Assembly: GCA_900315105.1 (NCBI GenBank)
Contig: OMXX01000003.1
Location: 62,001 to 126,000 of the forward strand
Origin: an uncultured Prevotellaceae bacterium
GTDB lineage: Bacteria > Bacteroidota > Bacteroidia > Bacteroidales > Bacteroidaceae
Length of the DNA stretch: 64,000 nucleotides
Reading direction: 5' to 3'
The first letter of the stretch is position 1. Each line of letters opens with the position of its first letter. Below are positions 26,728-35,098 of the stretch, piece after piece. The notes under the pieces were generated by a model that was not told the DNA's origin, searched no databases, and saw only the letters and a list, made by a program, of their open reading frames with translations. A program made the translations under genes and the position numbers.

Positions 26728-27783
26728 CTATTTCAGCTTGCTTTGGATATATTCGCTTACGGCCTTCGCATGTCGTACAGGATTACCAACTTGCTGTCCC
26801 ATTTCTGATGTAAGGTGTTCCATACCATTCTTCACGTTTTGTAGCTCGTTGAAGAAGTTGCTAAATGCACTCTGCACCCTGTTCGGGCGACGGCGGCGTT
26901 TGTCAGCATTTGGGTTGACAACGATACGTATGCCTTGGTGTACAAGCTCAATGTCGAGGTCTGCAGGTGCTTCTATTGGATCGCCATCGTAGTGAATAAC
27001 TCCTGGTTGTTCACGGTGGATATGTAGCTTGCGAGTCTTGAAGTATTTTATCTTGGAGTTCTTGTCAAGGGTTTTGTTGAACATCTCAAGACTGATGCTT
27101 GGAGCCTCGATGATGTCGAAAGGTTCGATGATGACAACGTCGATAAGTCCGTCCTTCATGCTCGCCTGAGGTGCGATATATGCATCATTGCCATATTGTG
27201 AGGCATTGGCGCATGATACGAGGAATGCCTTGTAGCTTATCTCCGCATCATCGAGCGTAATGGTGTATGTCTCAGGCTTGTAGGTCAATCCTTCCTTTAA
27301 AACGTTCTCTGCGTATGTGATAGGACCACGCTTGCCTGCTTCAGCGAATTTCGCGCTTATGAATGCGTCGAAGCCCATTCCGCAGGTGCAGAAGAAGGGA
27401 TGACCATTAATGATACCATAGTCAAGATCGTGGATTTCACAGTTGTTGATAACCTCAAGTGCTCCTTTTATGTTGAGTGGCAGCATCAGATGGCGTGCAA
27501 GTCCATTGCCAGAGCCGCATGGGATGATGCCAAGTGCTGTCTTGCTTTGGGTAAGGGCGCGTGCAACCTCGTTTATGGTTCCGTCGCCGCCCACAGCTAC
27601 CACGACATCTACTCCAGCCTCTCTTGCTTCTTTGGCGAGAACTGACGCATGACCTGCATATTCAGTAAATTTTATTTCGATATCAAAGCGGTTCTTGTCT
27701 ATATACTTGTCAATAAGAGCCGGCATCGATTTTTTACTTGCAGTTCCTGATATGGGGTTTATGATGAAAACTATCTTTTGCAC
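26728..27783 (-). CDS. Diacylglycerol kinase-like lipid kinase (YegS/DgkB family)
   Basis: 351-residue cytosolic lipid kinase with the DAGK catalytic domain: FIINPISGTASKKS near the N-terminus, VAVGGDGTINEVARAL near residue 62 (nucleotide loop), IPCGSGNGLARHL near residue 90, and a C-terminal beta domain ending near residue 300, followed by a basic then amphipathic tail of about 50 residues. The substrate may be diacylglycerol, undecaprenol or a sphingoid base. It is divergently transcribed from serine palmitoyltransferase, which makes a sphingolipid link possible but unproved. Confidence 0.88.
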   Translation of the reverse strand: MQKIVFIINPISGTASKKSMPALIDKYIDKNRFDIEIKFTEYAGHASVLAKEAREAGVDVVVAVGGDGTINEVARALTQSKTALGIIPCGSGNGLARHLMLPLNIKGALEVINNCEIHDLDYGIINGHPFFCTCGMGFDAFISAKFAEAGKRGPITYAENVLKEGLTYKPETYTITLDDAEISYKAFLVSCANASQYGNDAYIAPQASMKDGLIDVVIIEPFDIIEAPSISLEMFNKTLDKNSKIKYFKTRKLHIHREQPGVIHYDGDPIEAPADLDIELVHQGIRIVVNPNADKRRRRPNRVQSAFSNFFNELQNVKNGMEHLTSEMGQQVGNPVRHAKAVSEYIQSKLK

Positions 27784-27802
27784 GATTAAATGAATTTGAA
27801 TG

Positions 27803-27810
27803 CAAATTTA
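27803..27810 (-). promoter_or_regulatory. -7 box for lipid kinase gene
   Basis: The minus strand reads TAAATTTG at 27810-27803, about 20 bases before the start codon. No clear -33 element is seen. Confidence 0.4.
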
Positions 27811-27905
27811 TAAAAAAAAGCATATATTTGAAGAGGTTATAATGAATTTTTAACGAAAAAGAGATTTTTATTGACATAATTGTGCCATATTAGGCATTTT
27901 TTTTG

Positions 27906-27913
27906 TATCTTTG
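27906..27913 (+). promoter_or_regulatory. -7 box for serine palmitoyltransferase
   Basis: TATCTTTG followed by CA matches the -7 consensus; the nearest TTG is 23 bases upstream, a little far. The leader to the ATG is about 65 bases. Confidence 0.5.
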
Positions 27914-27980
27914 CATGCTGAATGGATAACTGTGTGTTGTCGGTTCGCTGTAAGAAGAAAAAAAAATACATTATATTATA

Positions 27981-29171
27981 ATGGGACAGTTACAAGAAAA
28001 GTACAAAAATTATCGTTTGCCGCAGAAATTGCAGGAAAAAGGATTGTATCCTTATTTCCGCTGTATCACAGGCAAGCAGGGTACTGAAGTGGAAATGGGC
28101 GATCATCATGTATTGATGTTTGGCTCAAACGCCTATACAGGACTTGTTGGTGATCAGCGCATTATTGATGCTGCTAAGGCTGCAACCGATAAATATGGCA
28201 CAGGTTGTGCGGGCAGTCGTTTCCTGAATGGTACACTTGATATCCATGTTAATCTGGAAAAGGAACTTGCTGAGTTTGTTGGTAAAGAAGAGGCTTTGTG
28301 CTTCTCTACTGGTTTCACTGTAAACTCAGGCGTTATTGCTGCGATTGGTGGTCGTGAGGACTATATTCTTTGTGATGACCGTGATCATGCAAGTATTGTT
28401 GATGGTCGTCGTCTTAGCTTCGCTCATCAGTTGAAGTTCAAGCATAACGATATGGAGGATCTTGAACGTATTCTTAAGACTCTTCCTTATGATGCTATCA
28501 AGCTCATCGTTGTTGATGGTGTATTCTCAATGGAGGGCGATCTTTGTAAATTGCCTGAGATTGTAGAACTGAAGAAGAAGTACAACTGCTCTATCATGGT
28601 TGATGAGGCACATGGTCTTGGCGTATTTGGTAAGCAGGGCCGTGGTGTATGTGACCATTTCGGTTTGACCGATGAGGTGGATCTGATTATGGGAACATTC
28701 TCAAAGTCTCTTGCTTCTATCGGTGGTTTCATTGCTGGTGACTGGGATACAATCAATTACTTGCGTCATTCCGCTCGTACTTATATGTTCTCTGCATCAA
28801 ACACACCTGCTGCTACTGCTGCTGCTAAGTGTGCTCTTGATATCATTAAGAGTGAACCACAGCGTATTAAGGCTCTTTGGGATGTAACGAACTATGCGCT
28901 TAGCCGCTTTAAGGAAGAAGGATTTGAGATTGGCGATACTGAGTCTCCTATCATTCCACTTTACATTCGTGATATGGAGAAGACATTTGCTGTTACAGCA
29001 ATGGCTTTTGAGCGTGGTGTGTTCATCAATCCTGTTGTACCACCTGCATGTGCTCCATCTGATACCTTGGTAAGATATGCTTTGATGGCAACTCATACAA
29101 AGGAGCAGGTTGACCGTTCTGTTGAGATTCTTAAAGGAATATTTGTGGAGTTAGGTATTATAAAAGCCTAA
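27981..29171 (+). CDS. spt: Serine palmitoyltransferase (PLP-dependent alpha-oxoamine synthase)
   Basis: Condenses L-serine with palmitoyl-CoA to 3-ketosphinganine, the first step of sphingolipid synthesis in Bacteroidota. The 396-residue protein has the alpha-oxoamine synthase layout: SNAYTGLVGD near residue 50, GTGCAGSRFLNGTLDIHVNLE near residue 73, CDDRDHASIVDG near residue 131, VDEAHGLGVFG near residue 203 and the PLP lysine in GTFSKSLASIGG near residue 237. The N-terminal QEKYKNYRLPQKLQEKGLYPYFR segment is typical of the Bacteroides/Porphyromonas enzyme. The alternative, 2-amino-3-ketobutyrate CoA ligase, is less likely. It is a single-gene unit with its own promoter and terminator. Confidence 0.88.
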   Translation: MGQLQEKYKNYRLPQKLQEKGLYPYFRCITGKQGTEVEMGDHHVLMFGSNAYTGLVGDQRIIDAAKAATDKYGTGCAGSRFLNGTLDIHVNLEKELAEFVGKEEALCFSTGFTVNSGVIAAIGGREDYILCDDRDHASIVDGRRLSFAHQLKFKHNDMEDLERILKTLPYDAIKLIVVDGVFSMEGDLCKLPEIVELKKKYNCSIMVDEAHGLGVFGKQGRGVCDHFGLTDEVDLIMGTFSKSLASIGGFIAGDWDTINYLRHSARTYMFSASNTPAATAAAKCALDIIKSEPQRIKALWDVTNYALSRFKEEGFEIGDTESPIIPLYIRDMEKTFAVTAMAFERGVFINPVVPPACAPSDTLVRYALMATHTKEQVDRSVEILKGIFVELGIIKA

Positions 29172-29207
29172 CCAATACTTCCTAAAAGGGAAGGATGATA
29201 TATAGTA

Positions 29208-29247
29208 ATGCCGCTTATGGAACGACCATAAGCGGCATTTATTTTAT
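29208..29247 (+). terminator. Terminator after serine palmitoyltransferase
   Basis: ATGCCGCTTATGG (29208-29220) and CCATAAGCGGCAT (29226-29238) form a perfect 13-bp stem with an AACGA loop, followed by T-rich sequence. It also sits beyond the convergent HD gene and may serve both. Confidence 0.9.
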
Positions 29248-29285
29248 ATTACCCTTTGTTAATTTCTGATTTAGGGAGGGCTTGG

Positions 29286-29837
29286 TTAGATGTTGAATTC
29301 CTTATGCCATTTTTTGAATCGCTCTGCTCCTTCTTCTCCGAATTTTTCTATGCTTTTCAAGGCTTTATCGTAGGACTTTTCAATTTCGGGATGTGTCTTT
29401 GAGAAGAACTTGTCTGCATAGCAGATGATTTGTTCTTCTAAGGTTTCTGGAAGAAAATCCTCATGTGGAAGGGGAAGGGATTGAGAGATAATCTGCTGTT
29501 TGGTAAGTCCAGCACCTGTATGACGTTCGCAAACACGTGCGTAAGGCTCTATTTCTTTTTGTGATAATCCAAACAGATGTGCATCCTCACGTAGCATTTG
29601 TGCTCCTATTCGTCCATGACAGATATATGGCTCTGTACCGTAACATTCAATTCCTGCAGCATCGCATCGGATGATACCGATGTCGTGAAGCATTGCTGCC
29701 GCTTCTATGAATGGTATCATCTCTGGCTTGTTGCAAGCTTTCATAGCCTTATCCGCTACTTTTCTGCTATGTACCATCAGAATGTCGCGAAGTTTGCCAG
29801 GAACATAGTAATGGTCTATTATCTGTTGGAAGTTCAT
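29286..29837 (-). CDS. HD-domain phosphohydrolase family protein
   Basis: 183-residue metal-dependent hydrolase of the HD superfamily. H of HSRKVADKA near residue 23, LHDIGII near residue 51, CHGRIGAQML near residue 73 and ERHTGAGL near residue 107 provide the metal ligands in family order. Substrates of this uncharacterised group (HDIG/TIGR00295-like) are unknown but are presumably phosphorylated nucleotides or similar. It is the last gene of the minus-strand operon and overlaps the esterase gene by 4 bases, so it is coupled to it. Confidence 0.8.
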   Translation of the reverse strand: MNFQQIIDHYYVPGKLRDILMVHSRKVADKAMKACNKPEMIPFIEAAAMLHDIGIIRCDAAGIECYGTEPYICHGRIGAQMLREDAHLFGLSQKEIEPYARVCERHTGAGLTKQQIISQSLPLPHEDFLPETLEEQIICYADKFFSKTHPEIEKSYDKALKSIEKFGEEGAERFKKWHKEFNI

Positions 29838-30403
29838 GGGCGTAGCTTTTCGATTAATGGCAGAACAACTTTGCGAAGTACTTTTTCGTTGAGACGATGC
29901 TCGCCTTCAAAGCGTTGTGCATTTGGGTAGTACTTATGAAAGAGGTCGTATGTTTTGACTACTGGATCATTTATGCCAAATAGTCCATAACATTTCTCAC
30001 GGTCATCATCTGTAATGTCCTTGAATTGTTGCCGTTCTATTTGGTTATGATGCTGTATGAGTTCTCTCGTGACCTTAAATTCTTTCTGGTTATCCTTACG
30101 GCGGTTGAAGAACTTGTGAACACCTGTCTTTAACCCTACTCCTGTTGACATGTTGAGAGCTGGATTTACACAAATGCGTTTGAAGCCTTTCATCTGGTGG
30201 GCATACATGCCTCCCATACTTGTACCTATGATGAGATCGGGTTGTTGTTCTTCGCAATATTCCTTTAGGTATGGAAGGGCTTCAAGAGGTTCTATAGGAA
30301 TGTCTGGTGCAATGATTTCGTCATTGGGAAGTATTCTTCGCAGAATTTCTACTGTTCCACTTGCGCCAGAAGACCCGAAACCGTGAAAATAAACTATTTT
30401 CAT
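29834..30403 (-). CDS. YqiA/UPF0227-like alpha/beta-hydrolase
   Basis: 189-residue small esterase. The N-terminus KIVYFHGFGSSGAS forms the oxyanion-type HGF loop, and GTSMGGMYAHQM near residue 61 contains the nucleophile Ser. The family's terminal His is plausible in GEHRL near residue 173. The E. coli homologue hydrolyses short acyl esters. Its place behind a polysaccharide export operon could hint at deacylation of glycan or intermediates, but this is inference. It sits 32 bases after the phosphatase gene. Confidence 0.8.
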   Translation of the reverse strand: MKIVYFHGFGSSGASGTVEILRRILPNDEIIAPDIPIEPLEALPYLKEYCEEQQPDLIIGTSMGGMYAHQMKGFKRICVNPALNMSTGVGLKTGVHKFFNRRKDNQKEFKVTRELIQHHNQIERQQFKDITDDDREKCYGLFGINDPVVKTYDLFHKYYPNAQRFEGEHRLNEKVLRKVVLPLIEKLRP

Positions 30404-30435
30404 AGTGTTTGTTGGTTTGATTTTGCGATTAGTGT

Positions 30436-31143
30436 TTAGAGGTTGGTGCGAATCGCACTAACGATGTTCTTTTTGAGGCTTTTATGTGCAAATGCCCGTT
30501 GAGTAGCGTGATAGGAATGAGAGTCAGAACCGCTATAGTTATAATAGCCTTCGTTAAGGAGGTATTCTGCCCGTTCCTTAACTTGTTTTCCGTATGCCCC
30601 AATTAAAGAAGTTATATTCAACTGGAACTTTACTCCCATCTCCTTGATGCTTTCATACTTTTCTGCATCCATGTATAGATATCGTTCCGGATGCGCAAGG
30701 ACGGGGGTGAGACCTGCTTTTTGCATATCTCGGAGAATACCTTCCATACCCATTGGAGGTTGAACATACGATGTTTCTATGAGCAGTTCGTTTTTGTTGT
30801 CGCCGTATGGCATGAGAATACCTTGTTCCAATCTCTTTATGAAAAGTCCATCCATCATATTCTCTGCAGATAGTGCGAGTTCTATATTGCCTTGATATGC
30901 TGATTTCAGTTCTTCAAAACATGTTTTGAGCTTTTCGGGTGTATTGGGGCAATCTTCCATGATGTGAGGAGTTAACCACACTTTTTTCACTCCCATTTGT
31001 TCGTACATTGAGAGTATAGCAAGAGATTCTTTAACGGATTGTATTCCATCATCCACACCTGGAAGAATGTGTGAATGACGGTCTGTCCATCCGTTAAAGA
31101 TTCCAGATTGCTGCAGATTATATTTGCTTGGGAAAGGCCACAT
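30436..31143 (-). CDS. CpsB/YwqE-type tyrosine-protein phosphatase (PHP domain)
   Basis: Metal-dependent phosphatase that reverses tyrosine autophosphorylation of the adjacent kinase and so controls chain length or assembly. The 235-residue PHP-domain protein has DRHSHILPGVDDG near residue 21 (HxH and DD ligands), TPHIMED near residue 58, PVLAHPERY near residue 150 and GSDSHS near residue 210. It starts 3 bases after the kinase gene stop. The family occurs next to bacterial tyrosine kinases in capsule and exopolysaccharide systems. Confidence 0.9.
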   Translation of the reverse strand: MWPFPSKYNLQQSGIFNGWTDRHSHILPGVDDGIQSVKESLAILSMYEQMGVKKVWLTPHIMEDCPNTPEKLKTCFEELKSAYQGNIELALSAENMMDGLFIKRLEQGILMPYGDNKNELLIETSYVQPPMGMEGILRDMQKAGLTPVLAHPERYLYMDAEKYESIKEMGVKFQLNITSLIGAYGKQVKERAEYLLNEGYYNYSGSDSHSYHATQRAFAHKSLKKNIVSAIRTNL

Positions 31144-31146
31144 AAC

Positions 31147-33657
31147 TTAGAAATCCTTACTACTATATCCTTCAGAATATCCACTGCCATAGTATCCGTA
31201 GCCACCATATCCGTAGCCATAACCATATCCATAGCGATATCCATAGCGACGATAGCCGTAGCGTGAATTGGCGGTAAGAGTACCATTAAGGATGACACCC
31301 ATGTTGTTGAAACGCTGATCATCGTAATACTCTTCGATGATAGGTAGGAAGTCAAGTTCCATAAGACCTACACGGATAACGAAGAGTGAGATGTCTGCAT
31401 GTTTCGCAAGAATACTTGTGTCTGCTACAATTTCAACAGGTGGGCAGTCAAAGAACACGTAGTCGAACTCTTCACGAATCTCGTTGATAAGTTCTGTGAA
31501 ACGATCATAGCTGATAATCTCTGCTGGGTTTGGAGGCAAGGTGCCGGCAGGAAGAATGAAGAATGTATCTGATCCTTCACCTGGAATAAGTACATCATGC
31601 CAGTCGGATACGGCTCCGTTGATATAGTCTGATACTCCTTGATCTGGTTTACCGACATAATCAGAAAGAGAGCGACGACGAAGGTCAAGGTCTATGGCAC
31701 ACACTTTCTTGCCCTTGAGTGACATACATTTTGCAAGGTTGTAGCTTATAAATGTCTTACCAGAACCAGGATTCGCAGAAGTGGTCATGATAACTTTGAG
31801 ATCCTTGTTCTGTCCAATCATGAACTCGACATTTGTACGAAGCACGCGGAAAGCCTCATTGATGATGTTACGGCTTCCCTGTTTTACCACAATATGGGCC
31901 TTTGACTTTACTCGTTTTTTGTGATTTACGCTACTGTTTCGTTTGAGGTTCTTTATTTTTTCCGAAACGGTTTTAACGTATGATGTACTCTCTTCGTCAG
32001 GGAATTCCAGTTGTGGAAGCTCACCGACAAAAGGAATAGGGAGTTTCTCTATATCTTTGCGTCCACGAACCTTGGTATTTAAGAACTCACGAAGTACAAT
32101 GACAAGGAATGGGAAACCAAGGCCAATTCCGAGAGCAATCAACCAAACCTTTCTATTGTTTGGATATGCCTGCTGACTGGAACCGCTTGAGCGCTGAAGG
32201 ATACGTGTGTTGTATGCATCAAATGCTTGGTTCAGGTTGTTCTGCTCACGAGTTTGCAAAAGATATGTGTATAGTTGTTCCTTTATCTTGCGACGACGCT
32301 CAATTTCTGCATATTTTTTAGCCTTTGAAGGGGTTTTGTCTATTTCTTTATTATTGCGTTGGTTATTTGTTAGAAGCATCTGAACCTGTGTTTTAAGCAT
32401 GTTTAGATGTGTGTCGAGTGTTGCTATTATACCTCGGCGTTGTACTTCCATCTGTTTCATGATATCACTAACCATAGGATTTGATTCAGAGGAAGCAGAA
32501 ATAAGGTTACTACGCTCAAGTACAAGGGCGTTATATTCATTTACTTGCAACTGAAGTGCAGGGTTGTTTATACCTGCACTAAGTGGAAGGGGATGGTCAT
32601 AGCCTTTTATCTTGTTTATATAGTTGCGGAAAGATTGGGTGAGAGCAAGCTCGTTTTCATATGACAATCCTTGGTCATCATAATTGTATGAGCGTTGCAT
32701 GTAGCGTTGACCTTCATCGGCAAGATTGAGGGTGTGATTTGATATTTGGTAGCTACTCATCTCATCCTCAACATTATCAAGCTCTTTCTCTAAACTAACA
32801 AGACGTTCCTTAATGAATTGGTTTGTGGAATTTATGACTTTGTTGCGGTCTTCTATCCATTGCTTGTTATAAACGGCGATTAGTGTGTTGAGAACTGTAT
32901 CGGCTCGTTCAATGTTTACATCAGTAAGAGAAAGGTCAATGACAGACGATCTTTCGTCTGTGTTGGCAACATACAGATTCCTGAGATAATATTGTGTTGC
33001 AGCATTTACCGTAGTTTTTATTACGGTTATGTGGTCGTTTGAACGCCATTGGAATACTTTTGAAGGGATAATTGTTATATATCCGAAAGGCGTTTTGAAT
33101 GGCTTGTTGAATTCTCCTTTATATTTGAGTCTGCCATGTCCTCTGCTATGCTCTTTATCCCATCTCAAAATAATTTCTTTGTCATTTTTGATTTCAACGT
33201 CAAATTCCGTGTTGATTTTGTCCGAAGAAAATTTTGCGACAAGAGGAAGGCTTGAACCATAAAGCGCTGTATTGCGCAAATGTCCTTGAACTTCATATCT
33301 TGTGCTAAGATTCAATTGCTTAACCACTTTTTCCATAAGATCTGGCTTACGGAAGGCAATAATCTCATTGTTCAGTGAAGTGTTTGGCATTATGCTCTTT
33401 CCATTCCTGAACTTTGTAAAGACGTTGTCCATAGCTTCACTCTCTTTGGCGTCTTTAACAACGAGTGAAGCACTACGAACATATATTGGCTGTGTAATTC
33501 GTAGGTATATAAATGCTGCAGAGCATGTGATGGTAACACAGAGGACGAACCAAAACCAGTTACTGATACACAAGCCAGGAATGGCAGAGAAATCAAAACT
33601 GCTACCTCCATCCTGCTCATTGAGCATTTGTCTCGCTTTATTCTGAACTTTATTCAT
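31147..33657 (-). CDS. Polysaccharide co-polymerase / tyrosine autokinase (Wzc-like)
   Basis: 836-residue inner-membrane protein joining a Wzz chain-length domain to a cytoplasmic BY-kinase. A first membrane helix (around residues 35-55) and a second (around 508-530) flank a long periplasmic coiled coil. The kinase has Walker A TTSANPGSGKTFISYNLA near residue 628, Walker A-prime CAIDLDLRRR near residue 658 and Walker B YVFFDCPPVE near residue 741. The last 45 residues are an extreme Tyr/Gly tail with roughly seventeen tyrosines, the expected autophosphorylation cluster. It sits between the export lipoprotein (3 bases) and the phosphatase (3 bases). Confidence 0.95.
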   Translation of the reverse strand: MNKVQNKARQMLNEQDGGSSFDFSAIPGLCISNWFWFVLCVTITCSAAFIYLRITQPIYVRSASLVVKDAKESEAMDNVFTKFRNGKSIMPNTSLNNEIIAFRKPDLMEKVVKQLNLSTRYEVQGHLRNTALYGSSLPLVAKFSSDKINTEFDVEIKNDKEIILRWDKEHSRGHGRLKYKGEFNKPFKTPFGYITIIPSKVFQWRSNDHITVIKTTVNAATQYYLRNLYVANTDERSSVIDLSLTDVNIERADTVLNTLIAVYNKQWIEDRNKVINSTNQFIKERLVSLEKELDNVEDEMSSYQISNHTLNLADEGQRYMQRSYNYDDQGLSYENELALTQSFRNYINKIKGYDHPLPLSAGINNPALQLQVNEYNALVLERSNLISASSESNPMVSDIMKQMEVQRRGIIATLDTHLNMLKTQVQMLLTNNQRNNKEIDKTPSKAKKYAEIERRRKIKEQLYTYLLQTREQNNLNQAFDAYNTRILQRSSGSSQQAYPNNRKVWLIALGIGLGFPFLVIVLREFLNTKVRGRKDIEKLPIPFVGELPQLEFPDEESTSYVKTVSEKIKNLKRNSSVNHKKRVKSKAHIVVKQGSRNIINEAFRVLRTNVEFMIGQNKDLKVIMTTSANPGSGKTFISYNLAKCMSLKGKKVCAIDLDLRRRSLSDYVGKPDQGVSDYINGAVSDWHDVLIPGEGSDTFFILPAGTLPPNPAEIISYDRFTELINEIREEFDYVFFDCPPVEIVADTSILAKHADISLFVIRVGLMELDFLPIIEEYYDDQRFNNMGVILNGTLTANSRYGYRRYGYRYGYGYGYGYGGYGYYGSGYSEGYSSKDF

Positions 33658-33660
33658 AGT

Positions 33661-34449
33661 TTACTTAGCAAATAGGTTTATGATAGAGTATATGGTCATA
33701 CCAAGACCGGTAAGTCCAGTCCAGAATCCCCATGTCTGGAAAAGATTTCCATTAACTGTAGAATTGCGCTTGGTCTTGTCGTTTGGCTCTATATATACGA
33801 TATCATTCTGATGAACATAGTATGCTGGAGAGTCATAGACGTTTTGCATCTTGGTAAGGTCAATCTCATATTGACTGCGAACTCCATCTTCTTCACGTAT
33901 TACTAGGATATTCTTACGAAGAGCGTCGATGTTAAGGTCGCCCATTAGAGCAAGGAGTTCAAAGAATGTAAGGCGATCCTTGTCTATGTTGATGCGTTTG
34001 CCCCCACCTTCTCCAAGAATGGTTACATATAGACCTGTGTATTCAACTTTTACGATGGCGTCATCTACAAGTTTGCTATTGCGGAGGATGTTGGTGAGGG
34101 TATCTGTAATTTCCTTACGGTCTAGACCTTCGAGTTTTAGCTTTCCAAGTACAGGGAAATCAATCTCTCCATTTTCGTCAACTAAATATCCGCTTTGGCC
34201 ATTGCTTAAGCCCAAATTACTCATGTTATTGCCACTATACATATTAAACTGCTGTGACAATTTCTCGTTACGTGACTTGACATATATACTCACACGATCA
34301 CCAGGACGAACCTTGAACGGTGTCGAGTTCCTGATTATTGCCGGAGCAGATGTACCAGGTTGACGATCTTGGAAATATGCAATATCTTGAGGTGTGCCGC
34401 ATGAAACCATGAGCACTCCGAATAATAGTATCAAAAGGTATTTTTTCAT
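33661..34449 (-). CDS. Outer-membrane polysaccharide export lipoprotein (Wza-like)
   Basis: 262-residue export protein that with the Wzc-like partner moves polysaccharide across the outer membrane. The signal peptide ends in the lipobox MVSC (Cys near residue 17). The polysaccharide export domain begins at FKVRPGDRVSIYV near residue 44, and SLBB-type segments follow with FPVLGKLKLEGLDRKEI near residue 97 and YVTILGEGG near residue 145. The C-terminus ends in a hydrophobic helix, which replaces the C-terminal amphipathic barrel helix of Wza. It is the first gene of the operon with a clear promoter. Confidence 0.92.
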   Translation of the reverse strand: MKKYLLILLFGVLMVSCGTPQDIAYFQDRQPGTSAPAIIRNSTPFKVRPGDRVSIYVKSRNEKLSQQFNMYSGNNMSNLGLSNGQSGYLVDENGEIDFPVLGKLKLEGLDRKEITDTLTNILRNSKLVDDAIVKVEYTGLYVTILGEGGGKRINIDKDRLTFFELLALMGDLNIDALRKNILVIREEDGVRSQYEIDLTKMQNVYDSPAYYVHQNDIVYIEPNDKTKRNSTVNGNLFQTWGFWTGLTGLGMTIYSIINLFAK

Positions 34450-34470
34450 AATTCAATATTTCTTAGGTGG

Positions 34471-34502
34471 CAAAATTAATAAAAAAAACTAATATGTGCA
34501 AA
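34471..34502 (-). promoter_or_regulatory. Promoter of export/kinase operon
   Basis: The minus strand has TTTG (34502-34499) and TAATTTTG (34478-34471) with a 20-base spacer, giving a transcript that starts about 15 bases upstream of the lipoprotein ATG. Confidence 0.65.
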
Positions 34503-34569
34503 TAATGGGCCTTGAAATTCATGTATAGATGATATTATAAGAATGATATTGGCAATTTTTACGGAAAAG

Positions 34570-34601
34570 TTTGTAAATGTCATGAAAAATATGTACCTTT
34601 G
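34570..34601 (+). promoter_or_regulatory. Promoter of tmRNA gene
   Basis: TTTG at 34570-34573 and TACCTTTG at 34594-34601, 20 bases apart, match the Bacteroidota consensus. The mature tmRNA 5' end lies about 45 bases downstream. Confidence 0.7.
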
Positions 34602-34645
34602 CAACGTTTATGTGTACCATTGGAGCATTATCTCCGATTCTATTC

Positions 34646-35040
34646 GGGGCTGACTGGATTTGACAGCGGGACGAGATGGTACGTAAGCATGCAGAGTAAC
34701 GACTGTGAACTCTATAATCACTTCGGTCAACAATTTAATTGGCGAAAACAACTACGCTCTCGCTGCTTAATCGAAGTATAGTCGATTAGCTTTATTCCCT
34801 TGCTAGGCGAGGGAACGGGACATCGCTCAGAGCCCGATTCTTGAGGCTGACTGGCCAATGCGGTGCAATAATATCAGGAATAGTCAGCGGCTTGTCTCGT
34901 GTCGGTGATGAAACTTTAGAGAATAAGGCAACAGTTGGTGGCTTGGGTCTTGCTGTTGCACGAAAATGAAGGCCAAGATAAGCATGTAGAAAGCGTATGG
35001 TTTCCCCGTTTGGACGAGGGTTCGAATCCCTCCAGCTCCA
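34646..35040 (+). ncRNA. ssrA: tmRNA (trans-translation rescue RNA)
   Basis: About 395 bases. The 5' end GGGGCTGACTGG and the 3' end with TTCGAATCCC TCCAGCTCC form the alanyl-tRNA-like half (acceptor pairs GGGGCTG with CAGCTCC, one G-U). The tag frame at 34741-34770 reads GENNYALAA then TAA, very close to the Bacteroides tag. Pseudoknot-like G/C stems (for example around 34796-34820) follow. CCA is not encoded. It releases ribosomes stalled on broken mRNAs and tags the product for proteolysis. Confidence 0.97.
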
Positions 35041-35048
35041 CTTGAACG

Positions 35049-35083
35049 AAAAAGAGCGAACAATTAATTTGTTCGCTCTTTTT
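35049..35083 (+). terminator. Terminator of tmRNA
   Basis: AAAAAGAGCGAACAA (35049-35063) and TTGTTCGCTCTTTTT (35069-35083) form a perfect 15-bp stem with a T-tract. Being symmetrical, it can also serve the convergent PurF-like gene. Confidence 0.9.
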
Positions 35084-35098
35084 ATATATCAGGATTGT

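Noticed and set aside
31147..31355. A Met/Ala/Asp-rich 122-codon frame overlapping the autokinase tail
   Set aside because: It is a shadow of the repetitive Tyr/Gly coding sequence in another frame on the same strand.
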